64,000 bases of DNA from Prolixibacteraceae bacterium (GTDB lineage Bacteria > Bacteroidota > Bacteroidia > Bacteroidales > Prolixibacteraceae), in NCBI GenBank assembly GCA_021740385.1, contig JAIOZY010000007.1, positions 80,676 to 144,675 of the forward strand. The letters are read 5' to 3'. Position numbers and translations under genes: made by a program. Below, piece after piece: positions 20,378 to 29,449 of the stretch. The first letter of the stretch is position 1. The number at the start of each line of letters is the position of its first letter. The notes under the pieces were generated by a model. The model was not told the DNA's origin. It saw only the letters and a list, made by a program, of their open reading frames with translations, and did no database searches.

Positions 20378-20946
20378 GGTTTCGTTAAACCTCTTGGAAC
20401 GGTGCCCCGAAATTCCGATTCAACCTTTATCATAATGTGTTCGAGCATTGGGTTTTTTTCAGGATTGTATTCCGAGTTTATATTGGCCAGGAAAAAAAGG
20501 GCAACACCCTGCCACAACATGGCCCTGAAACCGTTTCGGTAAGTTTTTATAAGCTCGTAGGGCGTTTGCTCCAGTTCACGGTCAATAAGCTTTAAAAGCA
20601 GATGGTTTTGCGAAAGTGTAAATGAACCCAGTATGGGCATGTAATTCTCTTGTGCATATTGCTCATACCACTTTAAAAACTCCTTTCTTTCCTCTTTGTC
20701 ATACATCTCCATTTCAAGGTTTATGCGCCTGTATTCAGATTTTATGATTTGTAGAAACGGGTAAACCCTGCGTACATCCTTCAGAAGCTTCCGATATTTT
20801 ATCTTTTCACGTTCGTTTTTAAATGTGTACTCTTTTAACACCACGATTTCTTCCATTTTAAAGTTTGGAAGTTGTTCAAATACAGTATCCTGATTTGTGA
20901 AAAACAAGGAAACAAGCGTTAGGTAGTGTGCGAATATGGTGTGCAT
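20341..20946 (-). CDS. DUF4294 family exported protein of unknown function
   Basis: A 201-residue protein typical of Bacteroidota DUF4294: an N-terminal hydrophobic signal-like segment, then LKEYTFKNEREKIKYRKLLKDVRRVYP, LKWYEQYAQENYMPILGSFTLSQNHLLLKLIDRE and a FRAMLWQGVALFF helix. I chose the ATG at 20946; a TTG five codons upstream is possible. Function is unknown. Its 3' end overlaps the convergent kinase-like gene by 37 bp. Confidence 0.88.
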   Translation of the reverse strand: MHTIFAHYLTLVSLFFTNQDTVFEQLPNFKMEEIVVLKEYTFKNEREKIKYRKLLKDVRRVYPFLQIIKSEYRRINLEMEMYDKEERKEFLKWYEQYAQENYMPILGSFTLSQNHLLLKLIDRELEQTPYELIKTYRNGFRAMLWQGVALFFLANINSEYNPEKNPMLEHIMIKVESEFRGTVPRGLTKPYFDSKSPYNFK

Positions 20947-21263
20947 AAAATTATAATTCAATGTATAAAAGTAAGTTTTTAATTTTAGTAATTAGGGTAT
21001 GAATAATTATTATAATCACCGGTTGTTGATTTTTTTGTCAATCCAATTCAGGTAATTTAGAAACATTATCAATTAGTGTTCTGAAACTTTTGCCGAAAGC
21101 CTTTTCTGGTGCTTTGTAGCGTTAAATGAATATTCCGTTTTTTTTGACGAATGTAGAAAAATGATTGATGAGCGCATGGTTTTCTTTGATAAATGTATTA
21201 TTTTTAATCGAGCTTTACTTTTGGGGAATTGTAAAGTTTGAAATAAAGAAAAGAGCATTTTTC
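20947..21263. other. Intergenic region with a -7-like element
   Basis: 317 bp between divergently oriented genes. A TACTTTTG element (21216-21223) fits the Bacteroidota -7 consensus for the downstream gene at 21264; no convincing -33 TTTG was found at the right distance. Nothing else is recognised. Confidence 0.35.
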
Positions 21264-22037
21264 ATGATTAAGCAACTGATAATATTGTCTCTTCTTGTTT
21301 TTGCCTGCTTTGGGGGAATTGCAGGAAATAATAAAAACAAATCGTTTTATAGTGATAATGTAAGCCCGGCAGTTCGTAACAGTCTGAAGTTTGGATACGA
21401 TCAACTGTCTGGTAAAGAGCGGGAAGTAGTGACTTTTTCCGACGATTTTAACATGCCTTTTTTGCGGCCTCATTGGTTATATAAAACCGATGCTGAAAAC
21501 TGGACATTGAAAGAACGCCCCGGGTATTTAAGACTGCGTGCAAAACATGATGGTTCAATCGGAAAAATTCAAACTTCAAATACTTTTTCCCAAAAAATCA
21601 CTTTTAATACTACGGGCGAAGCAGTAAGCCTTATCGATTTAAGTAACCTTACCGATGGAACTGAAGTTGGTTTTTATTACTTGAACAGTGATTTGAATTT
21701 TATAGGCATTTCACGTAATAAGGGAATATCCCGTTTATTGGTAAAGGTGAACGGTAAAATAGAACAAGGGCCCGTTATTGAGGTTTCGTCGCTGATGCTA
21801 AAGGTGAAAGTTGAGGCAACGCATGTGTGCTTTGAATTCAGTGTTGACGGATACACTTTTAACCAATTTGGCGATGAATTTAAATTAAATGCTTTATGCG
21901 AAAACGGGGACTTTATCGGGTTATTTTGTTTCAATCCGTTGAACGGTTCGGGTTGGGCTGATATCGACTGGTTTTACTATAAACCACACGAAAACAGCGA
22001 TATACAATTTGCAGAAAACAAGCCCATTGAAAAATAG
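21264..22037 (+). CDS. Exported beta-sandwich protein resembling the C-terminal domain of GH43 beta-xylosidases
   Basis: A 257-residue protein with signal peptide about 1-19 (MIKQLIILSLLVFACFGG). The ATG at 21264 was chosen because the in-frame ATG at 21165 places 33 extra residues before it. The body (FSDDFNMPFLRPHWLYKTDAENWTL, PGYLRLRAKHDGSI, then FEFSVDGYTFNQFGDEF and GSGWADIDWFYY) matches the concanavalin-like domain that follows the beta-propeller in many GH43 enzymes. The propeller is absent, so this is a stand-alone carbohydrate-binding-like protein or a relic. A terminator lies about 230 nt downstream. Confidence 0.7.
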   Translation: MIKQLIILSLLVFACFGGIAGNNKNKSFYSDNVSPAVRNSLKFGYDQLSGKEREVVTFSDDFNMPFLRPHWLYKTDAENWTLKERPGYLRLRAKHDGSIGKIQTSNTFSQKITFNTTGEAVSLIDLSNLTDGTEVGFYYLNSDLNFIGISRNKGISRLLVKVNGKIEQGPVIEVSSLMLKVKVEATHVCFEFSVDGYTFNQFGDEFKLNALCENGDFIGLFCFNPLNGSGWADIDWFYYKPHENSDIQFAENKPIEK

Positions 22038-22111
22038 ATCATTTGCAACAGGTTTTTTTGTTTGATATAACCTGAACTATTCATAAATTATAAAAATATG
22101 AATAAAGTTCA

Positions 22112-22163
22112 TTCGCCAGCTGGCGAACCGACTTAGATAGCTTGTCCCGAACTTGATTCGGGA
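22112..22163. repeat. Two short palindromes
   Basis: A perfect 16-bp palindrome TTCGCCAGCTGGCGAA (22112-22127), then TCCCGAA-N5-TTCGGGA (22145-22163). Both lie between the beta-sandwich protein and araC-family genes and look like parts of interspersed palindromic elements. Confidence 0.5.
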
Positions 22164-22202
22164 AAGTTTAATTTTTTAAAAAAGTTTTACTGAATCTTAG
22201 TC

Positions 22203-22239
22203 GCTATCAGAGATAGGGATTATTCGTGAATAATCCGGG
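22203..22239. repeat. 37-bp interspersed repeat, copy 1
   Basis: GCTATCAGAGATAGGGATT... ends with ...AATAATCCGGG and contains the 9-bp inverted repeat GGATTATTC/GAATAATCC around a GT centre. A second copy with one mismatch is at 58538-58574. Confidence 0.8.
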
Positions 22240-22264
22240 ATAAGAAAAGAGAGACAATTACTTT

Positions 22265-22293
22265 AAAGGCTGCCCTGAAAGGCAGCCTTTTTT
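22265..22293 (+). terminator. Rho-independent terminator
   Basis: Ten-bp stem AAAGGCTGCC (22265-22274) / GGCAGCCTTT (22281-22290), loop CTGAAA, then T residues. It ends 18 nt before the AraC-family start codon, so it closes the upstream transcript. Confidence 0.85.
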
Positions 22294-22310
22294 GATTATT
22301 TTTGTTCCTT

Positions 22311-23201
22311 ATGCGATCAAACGAAAACCTACCGGTTTATAGTCTTCAGGCATTTAGTGCACCTGAAAGGAGAAGCCAGCAATTTCAGCTTGAAGTATTT
22401 GATGCCCACAGGCACTTTGGTGTAAAATACCCGCACAGGCACGATTTTTTTGAAGTGTTGTTTTTGATGAAGGGAACGGGTATTCATGTTATCGATGGAA
22501 ATCCTTACAAAATCACGCCCCCGTGCATTTTTTTTATGTCGCCGGGTCAGGTACACCGGTTGGAATTATCGAACGATATAAGTGGCTTCATTTATATTTT
22601 TTCGCCGGAATTTTATCTTTTGAATCAAAGCAATCCCAACAGGTTAATCGAATTTCCTTTTTATTTTACCCTCAAGCAGGTTAATCCGCCACTGGTGCTA
22701 AAAACCCGGCGCGACATTGATTTTTTTGAATTCCTGTTTAACCGGGGCGTTGAAGAAGCCAGTAGGAAAGAGGGGTATCCCATCGGGGTTTTACGCTCAT
22801 TGCTTGATCTGATCCTTACAAAGTGCGCCGATCTCTATCCCACTGGCAGCGATTATGTGGTGAAAGGCAAGGGGCATTTACTGGTAAAGCGGTTTTATCA
22901 GTTGGTAGAAGAACATTTTCGCGAGAATATTCCGGTTAGCCACTATGCTCAAGAACTTGCGGTTACTCCTAATCACTTAACGCAAACCATAAAGCAGTTA
23001 ACCGGTAAAACGTCAACCGCGATAATTAAATCGAAACAGTTGATAGAAATTAAAAGACTGTTGGTTAACACGAACCTTGCAATAGCTGAAATAGCCGACA
23101 GGCTCAATTTTTCCGACCAGTCGTATTTTACGAAATTTTTCAAACATGAAACGGGCATGTCACCGTTGGCTTACCGAAACAACCGAATACGAAAGCAATA
23201 A
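22311..23201 (+). CDS. AraC-family transcriptional regulator with N-terminal cupin domain
   Basis: A 296-residue protein. The N-terminal cupin sensing domain (about 25-130) includes FGVKYPHRHDFFEVLFLMKGTG. The C-terminal double helix-turn-helix (about 195-293) contains YAQELAVTPNHLTQTIKQLTGKT and the AraC signature IAEIADRLNFSDQSYFTKFFKHETGMSPLAYR. The ATG at 22311 is preferred over a TTG at 22302. Targets are not evident; the nearby carbohydrate genes are candidates by position only. Confidence 0.95.
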   Translation: MRSNENLPVYSLQAFSAPERRSQQFQLEVFDAHRHFGVKYPHRHDFFEVLFLMKGTGIHVIDGNPYKITPPCIFFMSPGQVHRLELSNDISGFIYIFSPEFYLLNQSNPNRLIEFPFYFTLKQVNPPLVLKTRRDIDFFEFLFNRGVEEASRKEGYPIGVLRSLLDLILTKCADLYPTGSDYVVKGKGHLLVKRFYQLVEEHFRENIPVSHYAQELAVTPNHLTQTIKQLTGKTSTAIIKSKQLIEIKRLLVNTNLAIAEIADRLNFSDQSYFTKFFKHETGMSPLAYRNNRIRKQ

Positions 23202-23431
23202 AATTGACATTTTTTTGAAACCGTATTGTTGTTATAATTTATTATTATTTAATTCTTTTTGAATAAATAAAAAGTGGTATACAGATGATAATCCATGAAA
23301 AGTACCAAAATTCACAGCATTTTTACTCATTTGTTAGCGGATAATTTTGTTGCTTTGTGCTGAAAACTGACAAAGTTTGGATTTGTTTGTTTATCATGTA
23401 AATATGAACGTATAACAAAAAAATAGAAAAC

Positions 23432-24913
23432 ATGGCAAATTATTTTAATTCGATTCCTTTGCGTGTTCAGTTAGAACAACTTGGAAAATGTGATTTCATG
23501 GAAAGGTCGGAATTCGTTAACGGCGTTGACTACCTCAAAGGGAAAAAAATTGTTGTGCTCGGATGTGGTGCCCAGGGATTGGCCCAAGGACTAAACATGC
23601 GCGACAGCGGCCTCGATATTTCATACGCTCTGCGTAAAGTCGAAATAGATGAAAAGCATCCTTCGTATGTGAATGCTACAGATAACGGGTTTGCTGTTGG
23701 CACTTTTGAAGAGATGGTTCCTAAAGCCGATCTGGTACTAAACCTCACTCCCGATAAGTATCATACACCCGTTATAAAAGTTGCAATGCCCCTGATGAAA
23801 AAGGGAGCTTGCCTTTCGTATTCTCACGGCTTTAATATTGTTGAAGAGGGCATTCAAATCCGTCCCGATATTACCGTGATCATGGTTGCGCCAAAATCGC
23901 CGGCTTCCGAAGTGCGGGCAGAATTCCTGCGCGGTTTTGGTGTTCCCACATTGATAGCCGTACACCGCGAAAACGACCCTAACGGTGATGGCCTTGAAAT
24001 TGCTAAAGCCTATTGCGCCGGAACAGGCGGGCATAAAGCAGGCGTGTTGCATTCATCGTTTGTGGCCGAAGTAAAATCGGACCTCATGGGTGAACAAACC
24101 ATCCTTTGTGGCGTACTGCAATCGGCCTCGCTGCTCTGTTTCGATAAAATGGTTGAAAAGGGCATTGATAAGAACTACGCGGCAAAACTGGTTCAGTACG
24201 GATGGGAAACCATTACCGAAGCCCTTAAACTGGGTGGCATTACCCACATGATGGACCGGTTGAGCAATCCCGCAAAAATTGAAGCATTCAAACTCGCCGA
24301 AGAATTGAAGACAATTATGCGCCCGTTGTATGAACACCACATGGACAACATCATGAGCGGCGAGTTTTCATCGACCATGATGAAAGACTGGAAAAACAAC
24401 GACAAGCAGTTGCTGGAATGGCGTGCAATGACTGCCGAAACTGACTTTGAAAAAACACCGGCAGGCGAAATGAAAATAACCGAACAGGAGTATTACGACA
24501 ATGCTACGTTAATGGTAGCTTTTGTTAAGGCGGGCGTTGAACTGGCTTTCGATGTAATGACTGAAACCGGTATCAAGGAAGAATCGGCCTATTACGAATC
24601 GCTGCATGAAACGCCGCTTATTGCCAATACCATTGCACGTAAGAAATTATACGAAATGAACCGCGTTATTTCCGATACGGCCGAATACGGTTGTTATTTG
24701 TTCGATCATGCCTGCAGGCCTTTACTTGCCGACTTTATGAACAGGATTGAACCCAATGTTATCGGACGGAATTTCAATGAAGGTAAAGACGGCCATGTTG
24801 ATAACCTTGAGTTGATTCATGTGAACGATGCCATACGATTCCATTCAGTTGAACTTATAGGGGCTGAATTACGCAGCGCCATGGAAGAAATGAAAGCGAT
24901 TATTTTAGAATAA
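23432..24913 (+). CDS. ilvC: Ketol-acid reductoisomerase (class II)
   Basis: A 493-residue protein, the long class II form (E. coli IlvC is about 491), with a duplicated knotted domain. The NADPH-binding motif is [22 protein letters not shown] (about 34-55). Also visible are [22 protein letters not shown], the metal-binding [13 protein letters not shown] and the [18 protein letters not shown] region. It converts acetolactate/acetohydroxybutyrate to dihydroxy acids in valine, leucine and isoleucine synthesis. Here it stands alone, with no ilvB/ilvD adjacent. A TAATTTTG element at 23342-23349 may be its -7 box, and a strong terminator follows. Confidence 0.98.
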   Translation: MANYFNSIPLRVQLEQLGKCDFMERSEFVNGVDYLKGKKIVVLGCGAQGLAQGLNMRDSGLDISYALRKVEIDEKHPSYVNATDNGFAVGTFEEMVPKADLVLNLTPDKYHTPVIKVAMPLMKKGACLSYSHGFNIVEEGIQIRPDITVIMVAPKSPASEVRAEFLRGFGVPTLIAVHRENDPNGDGLEIAKAYCAGTGGHKAGVLHSSFVAEVKSDLMGEQTILCGVLQSASLLCFDKMVEKGIDKNYAAKLVQYGWETITEALKLGGITHMMDRLSNPAKIEAFKLAEELKTIMRPLYEHHMDNIMSGEFSSTMMKDWKNNDKQLLEWRAMTAETDFEKTPAGEMKITEQEYYDNATLMVAFVKAGVELAFDVMTETGIKEESAYYESLHETPLIANTIARKKLYEMNRVISDTAEYGCYLFDHACRPLLADFMNRIEPNVIGRNFNEGKDGHVDNLELIHVNDAIRFHSVELIGAELRSAMEEMKAIILE

Positions 24914-24933
24914 AAAAATAGTGGCAAATAATT

Positions 24934-24969
24934 AAAACCTTGCAATGACACTGCAAGGTTTTTTTTTGT
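24934..24969 (+). terminator. Rho-independent terminator after ilvC
   Basis: Stem AAAACCTTGCA (24934-24944) / TGCAAGGTTTT (24952-24962) with loop ATGACAC and a long T tract. Confidence 0.93.
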
Positions 24970-25046
24970 TTTTTTTAGCAATTCATTTGCATATTTCATG
25001 TTGAGTTGTATATATTTATGCACACATTTGAAAAGGGAATTGTGGT

Positions 25047-26198
25047 ATGAAGAGGGTATACAAGGGGATTGTATTTTTCGTTTTATTTATTGGGGTATTA
25101 CACTTTCAGGGGTGTAAAATCTACACCGGGTATCAAAATCTTTTAAGGTTGCAAAATGAACAAACAACCGTGGTAAATACAGGAGAGCCACGAGTTGAGC
25201 ATATTGAATCATATCAGGTTGTGCACCTGTACGGCAAACCATACGATATGGGATTTCAATACGGAACACTTTTGAAAGAGCACCTCGAATCACTGGCTTT
25301 AATTTCCGATGCATTGTTTCCCGAAAAAACACTCGACAAGTACAAAAAAATTGCGGTTGAGGCTGAAGTTAATTTGCCCGAATCATTCAGGCAGGAGCTA
25401 AAAGGCATTGTTGATGCTTCGGGAGTTGATTACAACCTGTTGCTTGCATTGAACACCATTCCATCGGTCGATTGCAGCGGGTTGGCCGTGTGGGGTGATG
25501 CAACAGCCGATGGGCATCTGATTATGGGACGCAATGCCGATTATATTTTTGGCAGCATTAATAAAGCCATCGGTTTAATTGTTGTAAAGCACCCCGAAAA
25601 CCGGAATGCAACCGTAATGGCCACCTTCATTGGTATGTTGGGTGGTTTTACCGGTATGAACGAGAAAGGAGTGTGTTACGGGAACATGTTGGTGCACAAC
25701 AGTGAAACAAAAGAATTTAACATGAAAGGGCTGCCCATTCAATTGCTGATGCAGCTTGGGGGCGAAAATTATTCCACTGCCCGTGAAATGAATGATGCCA
25801 TGACGCGGGAAACCCACATGATTCCGATAAACCTGATGGTTGCTGATAAGGATGAAGCAATTCTTGCTGAACTGAATCAAACTTCGTGGGCTTTGCGCGA
25901 AGGTAGTAGCGGGGTATTGGCCGCTTCAAATTATTTCTACTCAACGGGTATGTTTGCTGAAACATTCGATTGTGAAAGGTTTACAGGTCTTTTGATTGAT
26001 GCCCGTGAATACTATGGAAAATTTGATGTACCACAAATGAAAAAATCGTTGCACAAGGCAAGACGACGTGGCGGGCAAAACATGCAGAGTATAATATTTG
26101 AACCCGGGCTGAATAAGATGCATGTGAGCATGAACAGGGTTCCTGCAACGTTGGGGCCTTATGTCGGGTTAAATGTTCAGGAATTGTTTTCCAGGTAA
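25047..26198 (+). CDS. C45-family autoproteolytic acyltransferase/hydrolase lipoprotein
   Basis: A 383-residue protein with a lipoprotein signal ending in HFQGC (Cys23). The N-terminal nucleophile hydrolase fold of family C45 (isopenicillin-N acyltransferase-like) follows: YGKPYDMGFQYGTLLKEH, the nucleophile Cys in IPSVDCSGLAVWG, then LIMGRNADYIF, IGMLGGFTGMNEKGVCYGNMLV and SSGVLAASNYF. Members cleave themselves before the Cys and act on amide bonds; the substrate is unknown. The lipobox predicts membrane anchoring. Confidence 0.9.
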   Translation: MKRVYKGIVFFVLFIGVLHFQGCKIYTGYQNLLRLQNEQTTVVNTGEPRVEHIESYQVVHLYGKPYDMGFQYGTLLKEHLESLALISDALFPEKTLDKYKKIAVEAEVNLPESFRQELKGIVDASGVDYNLLLALNTIPSVDCSGLAVWGDATADGHLIMGRNADYIFGSINKAIGLIVVKHPENRNATVMATFIGMLGGFTGMNEKGVCYGNMLVHNSETKEFNMKGLPIQLLMQLGGENYSTAREMNDAMTRETHMIPINLMVADKDEAILAELNQTSWALREGSSGVLAASNYFYSTGMFAETFDCERFTGLLIDAREYYGKFDVPQMKKSLHKARRRGGQNMQSIIFEPGLNKMHVSMNRVPATLGPYVGLNVQELFSR

Positions 26199-26230
26199 TA
26201 ACAATGTTTTTTTTCATGTTTAAATGCAGA

Positions 26231-26578
26231 TTAATTATTCCCCTGTAATTCTTCCCAGTATTCCAGTGCCCGGCGTGTATGAGGTATAACAATGGTTCCG
26301 CCAACAACATTGGCGACGCCAAATACTTCAAAAATTTCTTCGGTTGTAACGCCCAGTTCGTGGCATTTGCCCAAGTGGTATTTAATACAATCGTCGCAGC
26401 GTAATACCATCGATGTTGCAAGCCCCAGCATTTCCTTTACTCTTGAACTTAATGCACCATCCTGGTAGGTTAGCGTGTCGAGGCTGTAAATGCGTTTAAT
26501 CACTTTATTTTCGGATGCCAGCATTTTTTCGTTCATTTTCGAACGATAGGCATCGAATTCATCAATCAGTTTAGCCAT
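26231..26578 (-). CDS. Carboxymuconolactone decarboxylase/AhpD-like protein
   Basis: A 115-residue protein of the CMD/AhpD fold: SSRVKEMLGLATSMVLRCDDCIKYHLGKCHELGVTTEEIFEVFGVANVVGG. The CDDC motif and nearby His fit the AhpD-type redox motif (Cys-x-x-Cys with the downstream His), so peroxidase-linked thiol activity is possible. Small members are often alone, and the substrate is unknown. It lies 17 nt downstream of the AAA/DUF4143 gene on the same strand. Confidence 0.92.
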   Translation of the reverse strand: MAKLIDEFDAYRSKMNEKMLASENKVIKRIYSLDTLTYQDGALSSRVKEMLGLATSMVLRCDDCIKYHLGKCHELGVTTEEIFEVFGVANVVGGTIVIPHTRRALEYWEELQGNN

Positions 26579-26595
26579 GTTATGTGTGTAATTTA

Positions 26596-27810
26596 TTATT
26601 TGTCAAGCAAGAATTTCTTTAGGTTTATCCATTTAATACCATTTTTACTGGTAGTAAAACCTGCTTCATCAAGCGAAAGCACAAATTTGGGGAAATTATC
26701 ATCCAATCCTTGAAAAGCATTATATTCTCTCTTGTAAACATTTTCATTCCCAGTTAAAGTAGAACAAACCTGAATATATATTTTTTCATTGCCTTTGCTG
26801 GCAATAAAATCAATTTCTTTTTCCTTGTTTTTCCCAACATTAACAACATAACCTCTTGAAAGCAGCTCGATTAAAACAACATTTTCAAGTTGTCCCGAAA
26901 TTAGTGCCGGCGAATGGCCAATCATTGCAAATGCTAATCCTGTATCGACAAGAAAGTATTTTTCATAAGTTTCAAGCAGCCTTTTCCCAATTAAATCAAA
27001 TCTTTTTGTCTTGTGAATTAAAAATGCATCCAATGTATACTGAAGATAATTTAGAACGGTATCAACAGTTATGTTTCTGCCTTGTGATTTGGAAAAATCT
27101 CGAATGCTTTTTGCAGTTGTAATATTTCCACAATTTGAAGCCACAAAATCGAGTATGTGGTTAAGCATTGAAACATTTTTTATTTGGTTTCGTATTACAA
27201 CATCCTTAAGAACAACGGTGCTGTATAGCGAAACCAAATATTGCCTTAAAATCTCTTCTTCCCATACAAGGTTATGCAAGCCGGGAAAACCTCCATATTT
27301 AATAAACTGACCAAATATGTCATCATTTACTTCATTGTTTTTTTTGGTTGTATATATTTCCCTGAATTCTGAAAATGTGAAAGGATACATTCTGAATTCA
27401 ATATATCGGCCTGTTATCAGTGTTGCCAAATCAGATGAAAGCATTCTTGCGTTAGAACCACTGATGAAAATGTCAAATTTCTCTTCAGCAAGGAATGAAT
27501 TAACAGCCTTCTCCCATTGTTCAATCTCTTGTACTTCGTCGATAAAAAGATAATACTTTTCTTTAGATCGCTTTGCTTTTGATGAAATGTATTGGTGAAG
27601 GTCTTTATAGTTGCGGATAGCGTCAAATTCAAATAGTTCTTTATTGATTGAAATTATTCTGCTTTTTCCAATTCCCTGTTTGATTAAAAAATTTTCAATT
27701 TGCCTTAATAATGTACTTTTTCCACATCTTCGAACACCAGTAATGGTTTTAATCAAAGGTTTGTCGATAAAAGGAATAATTCTATTCAAGTATTTTTCAC
27801 GTAATACCAT
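26596..27810 (-). CDS. AAA_14 ATPase with DUF4143 domain
   Basis: A 404-residue protein. The AAA_14 domain has Walker A GVRRCGKSTLL (about 25-35), Walker B YYLFIDEVQEIEQWE and ISGSNARMLSSDLATLITGR. The C-terminal DUF4143 part includes YFLVDTGLAFAMIG and the nuclease-like EIDFIASKGNEKIYIQV with a D-x-D/E-x-K pattern. This ATPase class is very common and of uncertain function. Its AT content is higher than its neighbours', it separates two core genes, and paired palindromes lie directly upstream. It may be mobile or autoregulated. Confidence 0.92.
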   Translation of the reverse strand: MVLREKYLNRIIPFIDKPLIKTITGVRRCGKSTLLRQIENFLIKQGIGKSRIISINKELFEFDAIRNYKDLHQYISSKAKRSKEKYYLFIDEVQEIEQWEKAVNSFLAEEKFDIFISGSNARMLSSDLATLITGRYIEFRMYPFTFSEFREIYTTKKNNEVNDDIFGQFIKYGGFPGLHNLVWEEEILRQYLVSLYSTVVLKDVVIRNQIKNVSMLNHILDFVASNCGNITTAKSIRDFSKSQGRNITVDTVLNYLQYTLDAFLIHKTKRFDLIGKRLLETYEKYFLVDTGLAFAMIGHSPALISGQLENVVLIELLSRGYVVNVGKNKEKEIDFIASKGNEKIYIQVCSTLTGNENVYKREYNAFQGLDDNFPKFVLSLDEAGFTTSKNGIKWINLKKFLLDK

Positions 27811-27841
27811 ATTCCAAATTTTTACAGTAAAGCTACAAAAA

Positions 27842-27901
27842 ATTATTCGACTGTGGTCGAATAATTTTTTAAATCAAGGAAGAATTCGACTGCAGTCGAA
27901 T
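27842..27901. promoter_or_regulatory. Pair of near-identical 18-bp palindromes (operator-like)
   Basis: ATTCGACTGTGGTCGAAT (27845-27862, inside the longer inverted repeat 27842-27865) and ATTCGACTGCAGTCGAAT (27884-27901, perfect palindrome) are 39 bp apart start to start and match at 16 of 18 positions. They begin 35 bp upstream of the AAA/DUF4143 start codon and lie between it and the 3' end of miaB, where a promoter/operator would be. Confidence 0.7.
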
Positions 27902-27923
27902 GTATTCAGGTTTTTCTTGCCTG

Positions 27924-29267
27924 TTAATGTGATGATTTTACGGTGCCAATTAATGTTGTTTGCGTACAGCGTTCAATTTTCACCGTAACGTATTCACCTT
28001 TTTTATGTCCTGAAGCAGGAAACACAACGACTTTATTTTGAGATGTGCGTCCAACCAACTCTTTATCCGATTTTTTTGAAACGCCTTCTACAAGCACTTC
28101 GAAGGTTTTTCCAATATTTTGTTGGTTGTTTTTGAGGGAAATTTTATTCTGAAGCTCGATCATGCGCGATAGCCTTTCCGATTTAACCCTTTCGGGGACA
28201 TCATCTTCCAGGTGTTTAGCGGCGTAAGTTCCGGGTCGTTCGGAGTATTTAAACATGAACGCGGTGTCGAACCTTACTTCTTCCATGAGCGAAAGGGTTT
28301 CCTGAAAATCTTCTTCAGTTTCGGTACAGAAACCACAAAAAATATCAGCGCTGAGCCCGCAATCGGGAATATATTCACGTATGGTTTTGATCCGGTCGAG
28401 GTACCATTCCCGGTCGTATTTGCGGTTCATCAGTTTAAGTATGCGTGAACTGCCCGACTGGAACGGCAGGTGTATGTGGTTGCAGATGTTCGATGTGTCG
28501 GCGATGGTTTTTATCAGCCGGGTGCTAATGTCCTTCGGGTGCGATGTGGTAAAGCGTACCCGCATTTGGGGCTGGCTTAACGCTACGCTCTTTAGCAGGT
28601 CGGGAAAACGCACGGGTTTGTTTTCATTTTTCGGTATCCATTTATACGAATTTACATTCTGACCAAGCAGGGTGACTTCTTTGTAGTTGTTGGCTGCCAA
28701 ATCGGCAACTTCTTTCAGAATATCTTCGGGATCGCGGCTGCGTTCACGGCCCCGGGTGTAGGGAACAATGCAATAGGTGCAAAAATTGTTGCAACCACGG
28801 GTGATTGAAACAAAGCCCGAAACGGCATCGTTTTCAAGCCTGAGTGGCACAAGTTCATGGTAGGTTTCTTCGGTCGATAGTTCTACATTAATGGCATCTT
28901 TCCCTTCAAGTGCCCGGTCGATTAAATAGGGGAGGTCGCGGTAAGCATCGGGGCCGGCAACCAGATCAACCACTTTTTTATCAAGCAGTTCGCCGGCCAG
29001 TCTTTCGGCCATACAACCTATCATGCCTATGAGCACTTTTTGTCCCTTTTTTTTATAGGAGTTGAAGAGGTTAAGACGGCCCCAGACACGTTGTTCGGCA
29101 TTTTCGCGAACCGAACAGGTATTGATCAGTATCAGGTTAGCTTCCTGCTGGTTTTTAGTGATTTCATATCCTTTTTCGGCCAGTACCGATGCAACCACTT
29201 CACTGTCGGCCACGTTCATCTGGCAACCGTAGGTTTCTATATAGAATTTATTACTCATTGTTTTCAT
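27924..29267 (-). CDS. miaB: tRNA-2-methylthio-N6-dimethylallyladenosine synthase
   Basis: A 447-residue radical-SAM methylthiotransferase. The N-terminal UPF0004 domain has three cluster Cys in YGCQMN, INTCSVRENAEQRVWGRL and GMIGCMAERL. The radical-SAM motif is GCNNFCTYCIVPYTRGRERSR, and a C-terminal TRAM domain ends near residue 440. MiaB rather than MtaB or RimO is supported by the INTCSVRE and PYTRGRERSR wording. It methylthiolates i6A37 of tRNAs reading UNN codons. An alternative ATG lies at 29258. Confidence 0.97.
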   Translation of the reverse strand: MKTMSNKFYIETYGCQMNVADSEVVASVLAEKGYEITKNQQEANLILINTCSVRENAEQRVWGRLNLFNSYKKKGQKVLIGMIGCMAERLAGELLDKKVVDLVAGPDAYRDLPYLIDRALEGKDAINVELSTEETYHELVPLRLENDAVSGFVSITRGCNNFCTYCIVPYTRGRERSRDPEDILKEVADLAANNYKEVTLLGQNVNSYKWIPKNENKPVRFPDLLKSVALSQPQMRVRFTTSHPKDISTRLIKTIADTSNICNHIHLPFQSGSSRILKLMNRKYDREWYLDRIKTIREYIPDCGLSADIFCGFCTETEEDFQETLSLMEEVRFDTAFMFKYSERPGTYAAKHLEDDVPERVKSERLSRMIELQNKISLKNNQQNIGKTFEVLVEGVSKKSDKELVGRTSQNKVVVFPASGHKKGEYVTVKIERCTQTTLIGTVKSSH

Positions 29268-29449
29268 TTGAATAAGGCTGCAAATTTAGCTTCATTTTAT
29301 AAAAAAAACTATTTGCAGAAATTTCTGCATAATTTTTTCGGGTTAAGCAAAAATGCTTTTGATTTGTTATAATGAGAAATTTTATTTTATGAAACGGATA
29401 ATGACTGGTTTTGTTTTGGGTTTCTTACTGCTGTTTTTCAGATTGGCTG

